Assembly (NCBI GenBank): GCA_964462135.1
Contig: CAYWWK010000001.1
Coordinates: forward strand, 173,248 to 237,247
DNA length: 64,000 bases
Reading direction: 5' to 3'
From: MGBC163016 sp964462135
GTDB taxonomy: Bacteria > Actinomycetota > Coriobacteriia > Coriobacteriales > Eggerthellaceae
The notes under the pieces were generated by a model that had not been told where the DNA came from, did not search any database, and worked only from the letters and a program-made list of their open reading frames with translations. The translations under genes were made by a program, and so were the position numbers. The stretch's first letter is position 1, and each line of letters begins with the position of its first letter. Below are positions 24,977 to 34,399 of the stretch, piece after piece.

Positions 24977-26188
24977 TCACCGCAGGTTGTAGGGCTTCAC
25001 CGTGCGCGGAAGCCCGTCTTCGCCGTAGATGATGTCAGGCTGACCGGCAATGAGTGGGCGGAAGTAATCGAATGCCCCTTCTGTGATGCCTTGATAGTCG
25101 GGAAGGATCCATTCCGTTGGGAATGCCTTCACGAAATTGGCGAATTCGGAGGCGGGGCCTGCGAAGTATTCGGGATTGTATGCGCCTTCGCTCGTCTGGC
25201 CGCGGTGAACGCCCACGACTTGGGCTGTGAAGGTGGGGTCTGCGGATCGCATATGGGCTGACAGCCCCAGATCGAATGCTTCAGCCACATCGATTCTGGA
25301 TTGGGCGAAGTTGGAGGACCGGGCGGCTCGGGAGAGGTCTTGCACCACACCGCGAGGTGCGATGCCCGCATCGATGATCATCTGCTTCAAGGTGAGAGCC
25401 GCGCCGCCAAGCACCGCATGGGCAAAGCCGTCATTGGTGCTTTCTCCGGCTGAGATGTAGGTGCCATCGGCGAAGCGGGCGCCTTCGCTGATGACGATGT
25501 AGCATGACCCCTGCCCATCCATCTTCCGCTGCACTTGGTCTAGGAACGCATGCCGGTCAAAGGGCACTTCGGGCAGCACGAGCAGATCGACGTCACCTGT
25601 CATGCAGCAGCTTGCCGCAAGCCAACCGGCATCCCTGCCCATGGTTTCCAAGACGAAGACCTCAGGGCGGGTGTAGGCGTCATAGTCAAGCTTCGTGGCA
25701 TGGACCACGAGATTGGCAAGCTTGGCGGCAGAGGGGAAGCCGGGGCAATGATCAGGGGGAACGAGATCATTGTCCACCGTCTTCGGAATGCCGATGAATC
25801 GCTTGTCAGAGCCGGTGGCTTGCGCCCATTCCGAAAGGGCATCCACCGTGTCCATGGAATCATTGCCACCGATGTAGAACATCACTTGGATATCGTTGGC
25901 ATCCATCACGTTGATGAGCTGCTTGAAGTCCGCTTCCTGTCCGCGCTTGAGCTTGTAGCGGCAGGTGCCGAGCGCTGATGAGGGCGTCTGCTTGAGCAGT
26001 TCCACCTCTTCTGCTGGAATGTCAGTCAGGTCGTAGAGCTTGCCCGCCAGCACTCCCTCTATGCCGTTGATGCCGCCAAGCACCCTGTCGTAGAGCGGAT
26101 GAAGCTGGTTGGCCTTGATGATTCCCGCAAGAGATGCATTGATGACGGCGGTGGGCCCACCAGATTGGGCAACAAGGCAATTTCCCAT
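24977..26188 (-). CDS. 6-phosphofructokinase, probably pyrophosphate-dependent
   Basis: The start MGNCLVAQSGGPTAVINASL is taken at 26188, five codons inside the longest frame. The 403-residue enzyme phosphorylates fructose-6-phosphate. The phosphate-donor loop reads YIGGNDSMDTVD and the catalytic loop GIPKTVDNDLV. In place of the ATP-type GGDGS, the GGND form together with PKTVDND is typical of pyrophosphate-using members, so the donor is inferred to be PPi. It ends four bases from the convergent yigZ stop. Confidence 0.88.
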   Translation of the reverse strand: MGNCLVAQSGGPTAVINASLAGIIKANQLHPLYDRVLGGINGIEGVLAGKLYDLTDIPAEEVELLKQTPSSALGTCRYKLKRGQEADFKQLINVMDANDIQVMFYIGGNDSMDTVDALSEWAQATGSDKRFIGIPKTVDNDLVPPDHCPGFPSAAKLANLVVHATKLDYDAYTRPEVFVLETMGRDAGWLAASCCMTGDVDLLVLPEVPFDRHAFLDQVQRKMDGQGSCYIVISEGARFADGTYISAGESTNDGFAHAVLGGAALTLKQMIIDAGIAPRGVVQDLSRAARSSNFAQSRIDVAEAFDLGLSAHMRSADPTFTAQVVGVHRGQTSEGAYNPEYFAGPASEFANFVKAFPTEWILPDYQGITEGAFDYFRPLIAGQPDIIYGEDGLPRTVKPYNLR

Positions 26189-26327
26189 GAGACTTCCTAA
26201 CATCGTGGTGTTGATGGCACATGCAAGCCATTCGATTATAGATTCATCCTGTGAAGTTTCCCCACCACGGGGTGCATCTGTGAGAAAATCGAAGCAAAAG
26301 AACAGTTCGATCCACGAGGCTCATCAG

Positions 26328-29300
26328 ATGACGAAACGATTCAGGTTGCGCGCCTGCGCGCCAGATGCCATCGCGCGTATACAGAAGGCATTCCCCATGC
26401 CTGCCTTCATGGCACGCACGCTGGCGGCCCGAGGCATCGATACCCCTGAGGCGGTGGAGCGGTTCCTCCATCCTTCTTTGGCAGCGGACTGGCACAACCC
26501 CTACGACATGCCGGATATGCGCTCGATCGTCGATCAGCTCAAGAGGGCCATCGAAGACGGCAAGCATATCGTGGTGTTCGGCGACTTCGACCTGGACGGC
26601 GTCTCAGCCACCACGGTGCTCACACGCGGGCTTCGCGCCTTGGGGGCGAAGGCGACCCCTTTCATACCGAAGCGCGCAGAGGAGGGCTACGGGCTTTCAG
26701 AGGCCGCCATCCGGCGCATGACTCCCCTTGAGCCCGATCTCATCATCACGGTTGACTGCGGCATCGCCTGCAAGGACGAGGTGGCAGCCATTCTGGGGAA
26801 GGGCATCGAGGTCATCATCACCGATCATCACGAGGCGGGAGATGCGGTTCCTGTCGGGGTTTCCGTATGTGATCCGAAGGCAGTTGACGGTCACCCCTCT
26901 TCGGTGCTTGCCGGAGTGGGCGTGGCGCTCAAGGTGGTTCAGGCGCTGGGTGGTGCCTGCGGCTATCCCCATCTATGGCGCAGCTACACGGATTTCGCCG
27001 CCTTGGGCACCGTGGCCGATCTCATGCCCATGACGGGGGAGAACCGAGCGCTGGTGGTCGATGGCATCATGCGCATGAACGAGAATCCCCGTCCGTGCCT
27101 GGCTGCCCTCATCGGCACCGCGAAACCCGACGGCAAGCCGCTTTCCTCCACCAACCTGAGCTTCTCGCTGATTCCGCGCCTGAATGCTGCGGGACGCATG
27201 GGGGATGTCGAGTGCGCCTTGGACCTTCTCATGACTGACAGCTTCGATCAGGCCTGCCAGCTTGCGGCCAAGCTGGAAGACATCAACAACCTTCGTCGCC
27301 AGAAGGAATCGGAGCTTGCTGAGGTGGCCCGTGCCCAGGCTGCCCAGAAGTATCGCGGGGGACGGTCGATCGTGGTCGCTGGCGAGGGATGGCATGAAGG
27401 GGTCAAGGGAATCGTGGCATCCCGGCTGGTCAGCACCTATCATGTTCCTGCCATGCTCTTCTCCATCGTGGATGGAGAGGCGCGGGGCTCCGGCCGCTCC
27501 TACGGTTCTGTGAACCTGTTCCAGGCGGTAGAGAGCACTGCGCATCTTCTGACCCGCTTCGGTGGCCACGCATCAGCCGTGGGCGTCACCTTGCCCGTTG
27601 AGAACCTCCCTGCTTTCGAGGAGGCCTTGGAAGCCTTCATGCAATCCCTGCCCGCCGAGCAGTTCGAATGCCTGGTTGACATCGATGCGGTGGTCGATCT
27701 GTCTGAATTCACGCTTGCCAATGTCGCCGGGCTTGAGGCACTGGCTCCGTTCGGGCAGGAAGCGCCCGAACCGCGCTTCCTGGTGAGGAACGTATCGCTT
27801 TCCAAGGGGAGGGCCGTGGGAGCTGGCAAGAACCATTTCTCATTCCAGATGACCGATGGCCGCTGTGCCGTGGCATCCATCATGTTCAATTGCGATGACG
27901 TGGAAGGCTACCTTTGCAGCGACCGTCTGGCTGACGTGGCCTTCACGGCGCAGGTGGATGAATGGCGTGGGCGCAAGAGCGTGAAGGCCATGGTTGACGC
28001 CATCGTGCCAGCGCGCCCTTGCCAGGCCCTGTCCGACATGCTTGACCCACGCATGGCGGAGTTCTTCGAGGGTCTCTTCTCAGCCTGCGATGGCGGCGAT
28101 GTCTCCTTGATGAATCGCGACGTTGCCCAGCAGGATGCTTCCCAGCAGGCTGAGCACACGCCTGCCGCTGGCCGCACCAATCGCGCCGCATGGGAGAAGA
28201 TGGCCCAAGAGGATCCGCAGCGGCTGGAGCAGGAACTGGTCAACGCCCTGATCGGGTCAGGCAGGCTCCATGAGGCCCAGACGGAGATCCTTCGCCGTTT
28301 GAAGCGGGGGCAGTCCACCTTGGGGGTCATGGCCACCGGACGTGGCAAGTCGCTCATCTTCCAGGTCCATGCCGCCCGTCTTGCCCTCACTGAACGTCGG
28401 GCAAGCCTGTTCGTCTACCCTCTCCGTGCCCTCATGGCCGACCAGGCGTTCCATATGGAGAGCAGGCTTTCGAAGTTCGGGTTGGTATGCAAGGTGCTGA
28501 ATGGGGAATGCAGCGTCCAGGAGCGTGAGGAAATCTATCGCGGTCTTGAGACGGGGGATGTGGACATCATCATGACCACGCCCGAATTCCTGTCATTCCA
28601 TGCAGACCGCCTTTCCGTCTGCCAGCGCATCGGGTTCATGGTGGTGGATGAGGCTCATCACATCGGGCAGGCGAAGGCGGGGCAGCGACCTGCCTATGCC
28701 ACTTTGGGGGAAGTGGTTGAGAAGCTGGGGGCACCTGTCGTCTTGGCGCTGACGGCCACGGCTCCTGAGGAGATCGCCAAGGCAGCCGCCTCATCGCTCT
28801 TCATCCAGGAGCGCGTTGTGGACAGGTCAAGTCGGGACAATCTCCATCTGGATGATCAGCGCAACATCCGCAATCGCGATGACTACCTTGCCCATATCGT
28901 GGCAAGCGGCGGCAAATGCGTGATATACGTGAATTCGCGGGAGCAATCGGTGGGAGTGGCTCGCCGGCTGCGCCGACGCGTGCCACAGCTGGCGCTGCAG
29001 ATAGGCTTCTACAATGCGGCGCTTTCCCGAACGGAGCGCAATCGCATCGAGGATCTCTTCCGATCAGGCCAGCTTCAGGTGCTGGTGGCCACGTCGGCTT
29101 TCGGTGAGGGCATCGACATCCCTGATATCCGCCACGTGGTTCTGTACCACATGCCCTTCTCCGACGTTGAGTTCAACCAGATGAGTGGCCGGGCCGGGCG
29201 TGATGGGAAGGATGCCTGGGTGCATCTGCTCTACGGCCGTTCCGATGTGGTCATCAATGAGAATCTGCTGGCCGAAGCCACTCCCTGCCGTGATGTCATG

Positions 29301-29690
29301 GCGCAGGTGTATCGGAGCATGCGCTCACTCCAGGCGGATCATCCCGGTCAGATGATATCCATGGCGCTTTCGGAATTGGCGCGGCTTGCCTCTGATGACC
29401 TTCGCATCATATCGCCTCAAGCCGCCCGATGCGGGATATCGGTGTTCACGGAGCTGGGTCTGATCGAATCGTCCCGGTCATTCGAGGGAGGATATGAGGT
29501 CCATGGATTCAAGGTTCGCGAAGGAGCCTCCAAGGTTGAGCTGACCGATTCCGTGCGCTATCAGGAAGGCATGGATGAGTTGGCTGGCTTCAAGGCATTC
29601 TGCGAGTGGGCTATGATGTGTGATATGGCGGGGTTGGTCGCTCGGATCACCCATCCCATCACACCGAACGACGAGGAACAGGGAACATGA
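26328..29690 (+). CDS. recJ: RecJ exonuclease fused to a RecQ-like helicase
   Basis: The ATG at 26328 (MTKRFRLRACAPDA) has GAGG nine bases upstream. The 1120-residue product is about twice a normal RecJ. Residues 1-570 are RecJ: GDFDLDG near 86-92, VDCGIA, DHH in ITDHHEAGD near 166, and the DHHA1 glycine motif RFGGHASAVGV. Residues 640-1120 are a superfamily 2 helicase: Walker A GVMATGRGKS near 666-675, DEAH box VVDEAHH near 773, ALTATAP, GEGIDIP near 926 and QMSGRAGRDGK near 950. RecJ degrades single strands 5' to 3' and RecQ helicases feed it, so the fusion joins two partners. It is coupled to the relA gene by ATGA. Confidence 0.92.
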   Translation: MTKRFRLRACAPDAIARIQKAFPMPAFMARTLAARGIDTPEAVERFLHPSLAADWHNPYDMPDMRSIVDQLKRAIEDGKHIVVFGDFDLDGVSATTVLTRGLRALGAKATPFIPKRAEEGYGLSEAAIRRMTPLEPDLIITVDCGIACKDEVAAILGKGIEVIITDHHEAGDAVPVGVSVCDPKAVDGHPSSVLAGVGVALKVVQALGGACGYPHLWRSYTDFAALGTVADLMPMTGENRALVVDGIMRMNENPRPCLAALIGTAKPDGKPLSSTNLSFSLIPRLNAAGRMGDVECALDLLMTDSFDQACQLAAKLEDINNLRRQKESELAEVARAQAAQKYRGGRSIVVAGEGWHEGVKGIVASRLVSTYHVPAMLFSIVDGEARGSGRSYGSVNLFQAVESTAHLLTRFGGHASAVGVTLPVENLPAFEEALEAFMQSLPAEQFECLVDIDAVVDLSEFTLANVAGLEALAPFGQEAPEPRFLVRNVSLSKGRAVGAGKNHFSFQMTDGRCAVASIMFNCDDVEGYLCSDRLADVAFTAQVDEWRGRKSVKAMVDAIVPARPCQALSDMLDPRMAEFFEGLFSACDGGDVSLMNRDVAQQDASQQAEHTPAAGRTNRAAWEKMAQEDPQRLEQELVNALIGSGRLHEAQTEILRRLKRGQSTLGVMATGRGKSLIFQVHAARLALTERRASLFVYPLRALMADQAFHMESRLSKFGLVCKVLNGECSVQEREEIYRGLETGDVDIIMTTPEFLSFHADRLSVCQRIGFMVVDEAHHIGQAKAGQRPAYATLGEVVEKLGAPVVLALTATAPEEIAKAAASSLFIQERVVDRSSRDNLHLDDQRNIRNRDDYLAHIVASGGKCVIYVNSREQSVGVARRLRRRVPQLALQIGFYNAALSRTERNRIEDLFRSGQLQVLVATSAFGEGIDIPDIRHVVLYHMPFSDVEFNQMSGRAGRDGKDAWVHLLYGRSDVVINENLLAEATPCRDVMAQVYRSMRSLQADHPGQMISMALSELARLASDDLRIISPQAARCGISVFTELGLIESSRSFEGGYEVHGFKVREGASKVELTDSVRYQEGMDELAGFKAFCEWAMMCDMAGLVARITHPITPNDEEQGT

Positions 29691-31981
29691 CGGGAAAGAC
29701 AGAGGCCATTGGAAGATTCAAGACGCCTGAGGAGGCATTCGCCCAGCTGGAGCAGCTCACGCAAGGCTACATGACCACTGATGAGCTGAACATGCTCACG
29801 CGTGCCTATCGGTTCGCATCGGCGGCCCATGAAGGGCAGAAGCGCAAATCAGGAGAACCCTTCATCGTCCACCCCATTGAAGTGGGGATGATACTGGCCG
29901 ACCTGCGCATGGATGCCGAGACGGTCTGCGCAGCCCTTCTGCACGATACCGTGGAAGACACCGAGGTCACCGCAGAGGTGGTGGAAGAGGAGTTCGGACC
30001 TGATGTGCGCCAACTCGTCGAAGGCGTCACCAAGATCACCCGCATCGAAGTCGAATCGCTTTCCGATGAGCAGGCGGCCACCATCCGCAAGATGCTGGTG
30101 GCCATGAGCAAGGACATCCGCGTCATCGTCATCAAGCTGGCTGACCGCCTGCACAACATGCGCACGCTGGGGTCCCTTCGCGAGGATCGGCGCATCTTCA
30201 AGTCACGGGAGACGTTGGACATCTACGCACCCATCGCACACAGGCTGGGAATCAATTCCATCAAATGGGAACTGGAGGATCTGTCCTTCTTCTATCTTGA
30301 GCCGAACAAGTACAAGCAGGTCAGCCGCATGGTGACTGACACTCGCGCTGAGCGCGAGGAATATCTGTCGAATGTGGTGGACATCATCACTGAGGAGATG
30401 ACCAAGGTCGGCGTGGAAGCCAAGGTGATGGGACGCCCCAAGCATCTGTACTCCATCTACCAGAAGATGTCGAAGAAGGGGAAGGGCTTCTCCGAGATAT
30501 ACGATCTCATTGCCGTGCGCATCATCGTGTCGACGGTGAAGGACTGCTATTCGGCCTTGGGGGCGGTGCATACGCTTTGGCATCCCATGCCGGGGCGCTT
30601 CAAGGACTACATCGCCATGCCGAAGTACAACATGTACCAGTCTCTCCATACCACCGTGATGGGGCCTGCTGGCCGTCCACTTGAGGTGCAGATCCGCACC
30701 GAAGAGATGCATCGGGCCAGCGAATACGGCGTGGCGGCCCATTGGAGGTACAAGGAAGGCGGCGGCAAGGTCAGCGCTGATGAGCTGGACAAGCAGCTGG
30801 CCTGGCTGCGCGAGATGGTTGACTGGCAGGACGAGACGGAGGATTCGCGCGAATTCCTCAAGTCGCTCAAGATGGATCTGGACAATCAGGATGTGTACGT
30901 CTTCACTCCCAATGGGGATGTCAAGACGCTTCGAGCGGGAGCCACTCCAGTCGATTTCGCCTACTCCATCCATACCGAAGTGGGCAATCATTGCGTGGGT
31001 GCGAAGGTGAACGGCGCCATCGTGCCGCTCACCTACGAGCTCAAGGTGGGGGATCGCGTTGAAGTGCTCACCTCGAAGAACGCCTCCCCCTCGCGCGACT
31101 GGCTGTCCGTCGTGCGCACCCCTTCGGCGCGCAACAAGATACGCAGCTATTTCTCCAAAGTCACCCGGTCATCTGATCTGCAGGATGGACGCGATCTGCT
31201 TCTGCGCGAGGTGCGCAAGCATGGTCTGGGGCTTTCCTCAGCCCGAACGGCCAAGGCTCTCAAGACGGTCTCAGAGGCTATGGGATTCCCTGAGCCCGAT
31301 GACATGTTCGTGCAGTTGGCGCGGGGGAAGGAAAGCGCTCAGCATGTGGCTAACCGGCTGCTCAAGCTGCTGGTTGACTCGGCCAACGAGGAACCCGACA
31401 AGGCGCGGGTGGGCGCCGGTGAAGGTTCGACGGGCATCATGCCTCCCATGCTCACCAGCGTCAAAGGCCAGAAGAAGCACGAGACCCATTCATCGAACGG
31501 CATCATCGTGAAAGGGGTCGATGACATTCTCGTGCGCCTCTCGCGTTGCTGCAATCCGGTGCCGGGGGATGAGATCGTTGGATTCGTCACGCGGGGACGT
31601 GGGGTTTCCGTGCACCGGGCCGACTGTCCGAACGCTGATGACCTGCGCAGCAATCCCGAGCGCATCATCGAGGTGCAATGGGAAGGAAGGCCATCCTCCT
31701 CAGCGCTCTACAAGATAGAGATATACGTGGAGGCCCTCGACCGCATGAATCTGCTTCTGGATGTCACGCGCGTGCTTTCGGAGGTGGGTGCCAACGTGCT
31801 GTCCTGTTCCACCAACACCCATCGTGACAGCGTGGTGGAGATGCGCTTTTTGTTCGAAGTGAGCGACATCACGAAGATCGAGCATGCGCTTGAGGGCCTG
31901 AAGAGCATCGAAGGCGTCTTCGATGCCCGACGCATGCTGCCCGGCGAAGCCGTGGGTGCGACCAAAGGAGCGAAGTCATGA
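29687..31981 (+). CDS. relA: Bifunctional (p)ppGpp synthetase/hydrolase, Rel/Spo
   Basis: The 764-residue protein starts at an ATG overlapping recJ by four bases. Domains in order: HD hydrolase with HPIEVGMIL and ALLHDTVEDTEVT (near residue 86); synthetase with EIYDLIAVRIIV; TGS with VYVFTPNGDVKTLRAGATPV; and a C-terminal zinc-finger-like and ACT region (CCNPVPGDEIVGFVTRG; MNLLLDVTRVLSEVGANVL). An intact HD motif suggests both synthesis and breakdown of the alarmone. It sits between recJ and a metallo-hydrolase gene, related to the recJ-apt-relA order of other Gram-positives, here without apt. Confidence 0.95.
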   Translation: MTGKTEAIGRFKTPEEAFAQLEQLTQGYMTTDELNMLTRAYRFASAAHEGQKRKSGEPFIVHPIEVGMILADLRMDAETVCAALLHDTVEDTEVTAEVVEEEFGPDVRQLVEGVTKITRIEVESLSDEQAATIRKMLVAMSKDIRVIVIKLADRLHNMRTLGSLREDRRIFKSRETLDIYAPIAHRLGINSIKWELEDLSFFYLEPNKYKQVSRMVTDTRAEREEYLSNVVDIITEEMTKVGVEAKVMGRPKHLYSIYQKMSKKGKGFSEIYDLIAVRIIVSTVKDCYSALGAVHTLWHPMPGRFKDYIAMPKYNMYQSLHTTVMGPAGRPLEVQIRTEEMHRASEYGVAAHWRYKEGGGKVSADELDKQLAWLREMVDWQDETEDSREFLKSLKMDLDNQDVYVFTPNGDVKTLRAGATPVDFAYSIHTEVGNHCVGAKVNGAIVPLTYELKVGDRVEVLTSKNASPSRDWLSVVRTPSARNKIRSYFSKVTRSSDLQDGRDLLLREVRKHGLGLSSARTAKALKTVSEAMGFPEPDDMFVQLARGKESAQHVANRLLKLLVDSANEEPDKARVGAGEGSTGIMPPMLTSVKGQKKHETHSSNGIIVKGVDDILVRLSRCCNPVPGDEIVGFVTRGRGVSVHRADCPNADDLRSNPERIIEVQWEGRPSSSALYKIEIYVEALDRMNLLLDVTRVLSEVGANVLSCSTNTHRDSVVEMRFLFEVSDITKIEHALEGLKSIEGVFDARRMLPGEAVGATKGAKS

Positions 31982-32649
31982 AGGAGATCACCCAAGTCAA
32001 AGGACTCTGCGTCGATGTGGAGATACTGGTCATGGGGCCGCTGCAGAACAACGTGTACCTCATCTCTGACGGCGTTGGCACACTGGTGGTTGATCCAAGC
32101 TGTGATGCGCAGACCATCATGGCTGCCTTGGATGGCCGCAAGCTTGATGCCATCGTGCTGACGCATGCCCACTGGGACCATGTCGGGGCGGCGGCAGAGC
32201 TGCGGCAGCTCACTGGAGCAACCGTCATTGCCAGCACCACGGATGCCCCGCTCATCGAGGAGCCTCGTGACACGGGCACGACGCGCGTGGCTGAGGCGTG
32301 TCCGGTGGATGTGCGCGTTGCCAATGGGGACACCGTGAATGTGGGCAACATGGCATGGAAGGTCATGGAAACGCCAGGGCACACGAAAGGCTCCATCTGC
32401 CTGTTCATGATTCCCGCCTTTGGGAATCATGAAGGAGGCCTTCCGGTTCTCATTGCAGGAGACACCCTGTTCAAGGGTTCTTTCGGCAGAACCGATTTCG
32501 AAGGAGGGTCCCTTGAGGCGATGGGGCAGTCCATGAAGCGGCTGGCTATGCTGCCCGATGACGTCGCCGTGCTTCCGGGGCACAACAGCCTTACCACCAT
32601 CGGAGGCGAGCGGGCCACCTTCGCCCTCTTCGGTGACGAGCCGGAATAG
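31978..32649 (+). CDS. Metallo-beta-lactamase-fold hydrolase (glyoxalase II-like)
   Basis: The 223-residue protein overlaps the relA stop by ATGA. The zinc motif LTHAHWDHVGAA, a second metal histidine in ETPGHTKGSI, aspartate in LIAGDTLFKGSFGRTD and histidine in VLPGHNS give a complete dinuclear site. Members of this group cleave thioesters such as S-lactoylglutathione, but the substrate here cannot be told. Its place after relA is common in Gram-positive bacteria. Confidence 0.9.
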   Translation: MKEITQVKGLCVDVEILVMGPLQNNVYLISDGVGTLVVDPSCDAQTIMAALDGRKLDAIVLTHAHWDHVGAAAELRQLTGATVIASTTDAPLIEEPRDTGTTRVAEACPVDVRVANGDTVNVGNMAWKVMETPGHTKGSICLFMIPAFGNHEGGLPVLIAGDTLFKGSFGRTDFEGGSLEAMGQSMKRLAMLPDDVAVLPGHNSLTTIGGERATFALFGDEPE

Positions 32650-32664
32650 GACAAGGGGGCAAAT

Positions 32665-33171
32665 GAGTCACGGGGACGGTTCTCCTGACTCTATTATCCA
32701 TTCGTGCTTCACTTCGCATCGCTCAAAAATGTCATTGCCTGTGGTTTTGCATACCACAGGCAATCATGTATTCAAGCGCTTCGCGCTGTGACGAGAGCAT
32801 GAGTCTGTTTTTGTTGTAGCGTAAGACGTCACGCGTCAGCGTGCGTCTTGCCCCCGGACCGGAAACATCCCCTCGGCCAAGGCAGGCCGCCATCCGGGCA
32901 AGGCAAGGTGCCGCTGCGCGGACACCTTACGCTACGGGTCTCCGTTACATGCCATGAAGGTGCGACGGCGTTCGCATCAGCCGCCGTACGTAACGTTGCA
33001 GATCAAGGGATGCATCCGCGTCCAAACGTCTTGGCACGATCTTTGCCAAGACTTCTCTTGTCAGATAGCGGGATCGATCGTTTTCTCACGTTCCCTTCGC
33101 CATGATCTTCGATGTTAGAATCCATACCAGCAGCAAGTTCTTGCACCTCGGCAGCTTCATCCATGCGTGTT
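32665..33171 (+). repeat. Dispersed repeat, long copy E, 19 kb from the Rhs array
   Basis: No gene. Same order as copies B and D: REP-like unit at 32665-32691, 12-base inverted repeat at 32734-32764, hairpin AAGACG.CACG/CGTG.CGTCTT at 32823-32849, middle section with GGGCAAGGCAAGGTGCCGC, and the core at 32973 to about 33125. The end of the core (GATGTTAGAATCCATACC) matches copy C. It borders the DUF4143 ATPase gene, whose stop lies at its right edge. Confidence 0.75.
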
Positions 33172-34332
33172 TTACCATTCAAGCCACGGTATAACGGATC
33201 CCTGAGAAGTCTCAAGTTGTTGGTTTCCGCCATAAACGATCTGTTTGCTCTTGGCATCTAAGTGTGCAAGCTCAGAGAAAACTTTCATAGATTTGAACCA
33301 CTTGGAATTGAAAGTAGATCCTGATTTTGCTTCCACTGCAAAGGGTTCGAATTCGCTTCCGAATATAAAGTCGACTTCATTTGTCGCAGTTTCATGCCAA
33401 AACCATGCATTCGGTCTTGCTCCCTGAGCCAGATTACGTTTTAAGTATTCCATCAGAACCAAATTCTCGAAAAGATTCCCCCTGAATGGGCTGACCTCAA
33501 CATCGCGTATTGATTGAAATTGAAGCAGCGAGCAAGCCAAGCCAGTGTCAGTAAAGTATAGTTTCGGACGCTTTACTAATCGCTTGTTGAAGTTCTTTGA
33601 AAAAGGCCGCAGTAGATATACTATCGAGCTTGCCTCAAGGATAGAAATCCAGCGTTGAGTTGTTCGTCTATCGATTCCCGCTTCGGTAGAGAGGTTCTCA
33701 ACGTCCAGTATCTCTGCAATTCGTCCTGCGCAAAGACGAAGGAAGCGCTGAAATGCGTCCAGCGATCCAACGTTATTCTCACCGCGCACATCTCGCTCCA
33801 AGTAGGTTTGTATGTACGCCGGAAAGAAATCACCGGGTTCGATAGCGCTTTTATATATGCGAGGGTAGCCTCCCGTAAATAGCCATGAATCCAACGAATC
33901 GGGTAATTTGTCAACAGCAGAAAGCTCACGCTGCGATAGTGGATACAGGGTTAAAAGCGCGGTTCTACCGGCTAGGCTCTGCGTCACATTTCGCATCAGT
34001 AAGAAGTTTTGGGACCCGGATAGAATATACTGTCCGGGTTCATCGGTTTCATCCACTTTGGTTTGCAGATAATTGAATAGAGCAGGAACACGCTGAATCT
34101 CGTCGATGATTGAATGAGATTCATAGGTTGCCAGAAACCCTTCAGGATCATTGATGGCAAATTGACGAATCGATGGGTTTTCCAGTGAAACGTATTGGTA
34201 CTGGGGAAATGCATGGCGCGCAAGAGTTGATTTCCCAGATTGTCTGGGTCCTGTGATAGTGACAATAGGAAACTTGTGGGATAGTTCCTCAAATTTCGGC
34301 TGCATTGCCCTAGGAATGATTTCAGTCTCCAT
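33172..34332 (-). CDS. AAA+ ATPase with DUF4143 domain
   Basis: A 386-residue protein. The N-terminal ATPase has Walker A TGPRQSGKSTLARHAF and Walker B HSIIDEIQRVPALF. LSGSQNFLLMRNVTQSLAGR matches sensor 1 and following. The DUF4143 nuclease-like part has FTDTGLACSLLQF, RGNLFENLVLMEYLKR and FWHETATNEVDFIF then EAKSG, resembling restriction-endonuclease-fold residues. The cellular role of the family is not established. Codon use is more AT-rich than in the flanking genes, suggesting transfer. A palindromic promoter lies directly before the start. Confidence 0.88.
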   Translation of the reverse strand: METEIIPRAMQPKFEELSHKFPIVTITGPRQSGKSTLARHAFPQYQYVSLENPSIRQFAINDPEGFLATYESHSIIDEIQRVPALFNYLQTKVDETDEPGQYILSGSQNFLLMRNVTQSLAGRTALLTLYPLSQRELSAVDKLPDSLDSWLFTGGYPRIYKSAIEPGDFFPAYIQTYLERDVRGENNVGSLDAFQRFLRLCAGRIAEILDVENLSTEAGIDRRTTQRWISILEASSIVYLLRPFSKNFNKRLVKRPKLYFTDTGLACSLLQFQSIRDVEVSPFRGNLFENLVLMEYLKRNLAQGARPNAWFWHETATNEVDFIFGSEFEPFAVEAKSGSTFNSKWFKSMKVFSELAHLDAKSKQIVYGGNQQLETSQGSVIPWLEW

Positions 34333-34334
34333 AA

Positions 34335-34372
34335 TTTTGAAATATTAGCATAAGAATCCCAATATTTCAAAA
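34335..34372 (-). promoter_or_regulatory. Palindromic promoter of the DUF4143 ATPase gene
   Basis: Perfect 12-base arms TTTTGAAATATT and AATATTTCAAAA (34335-34346, 34361-34372) are separated by 14 bases. On the minus strand they hold TTGAAA at 34370-34365 and TAATAT at 34347-34342 with a 17-base spacer. The ATG begins nine bases after the -10, so the leader would be only a few bases. The opposite strand has TTGAAA-N17-CAATAT. Repressor binding is inferred. Confidence 0.65.
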
Positions 34373-34399
34373 AATGATACTCCCTTGTTTTATGCTGCT

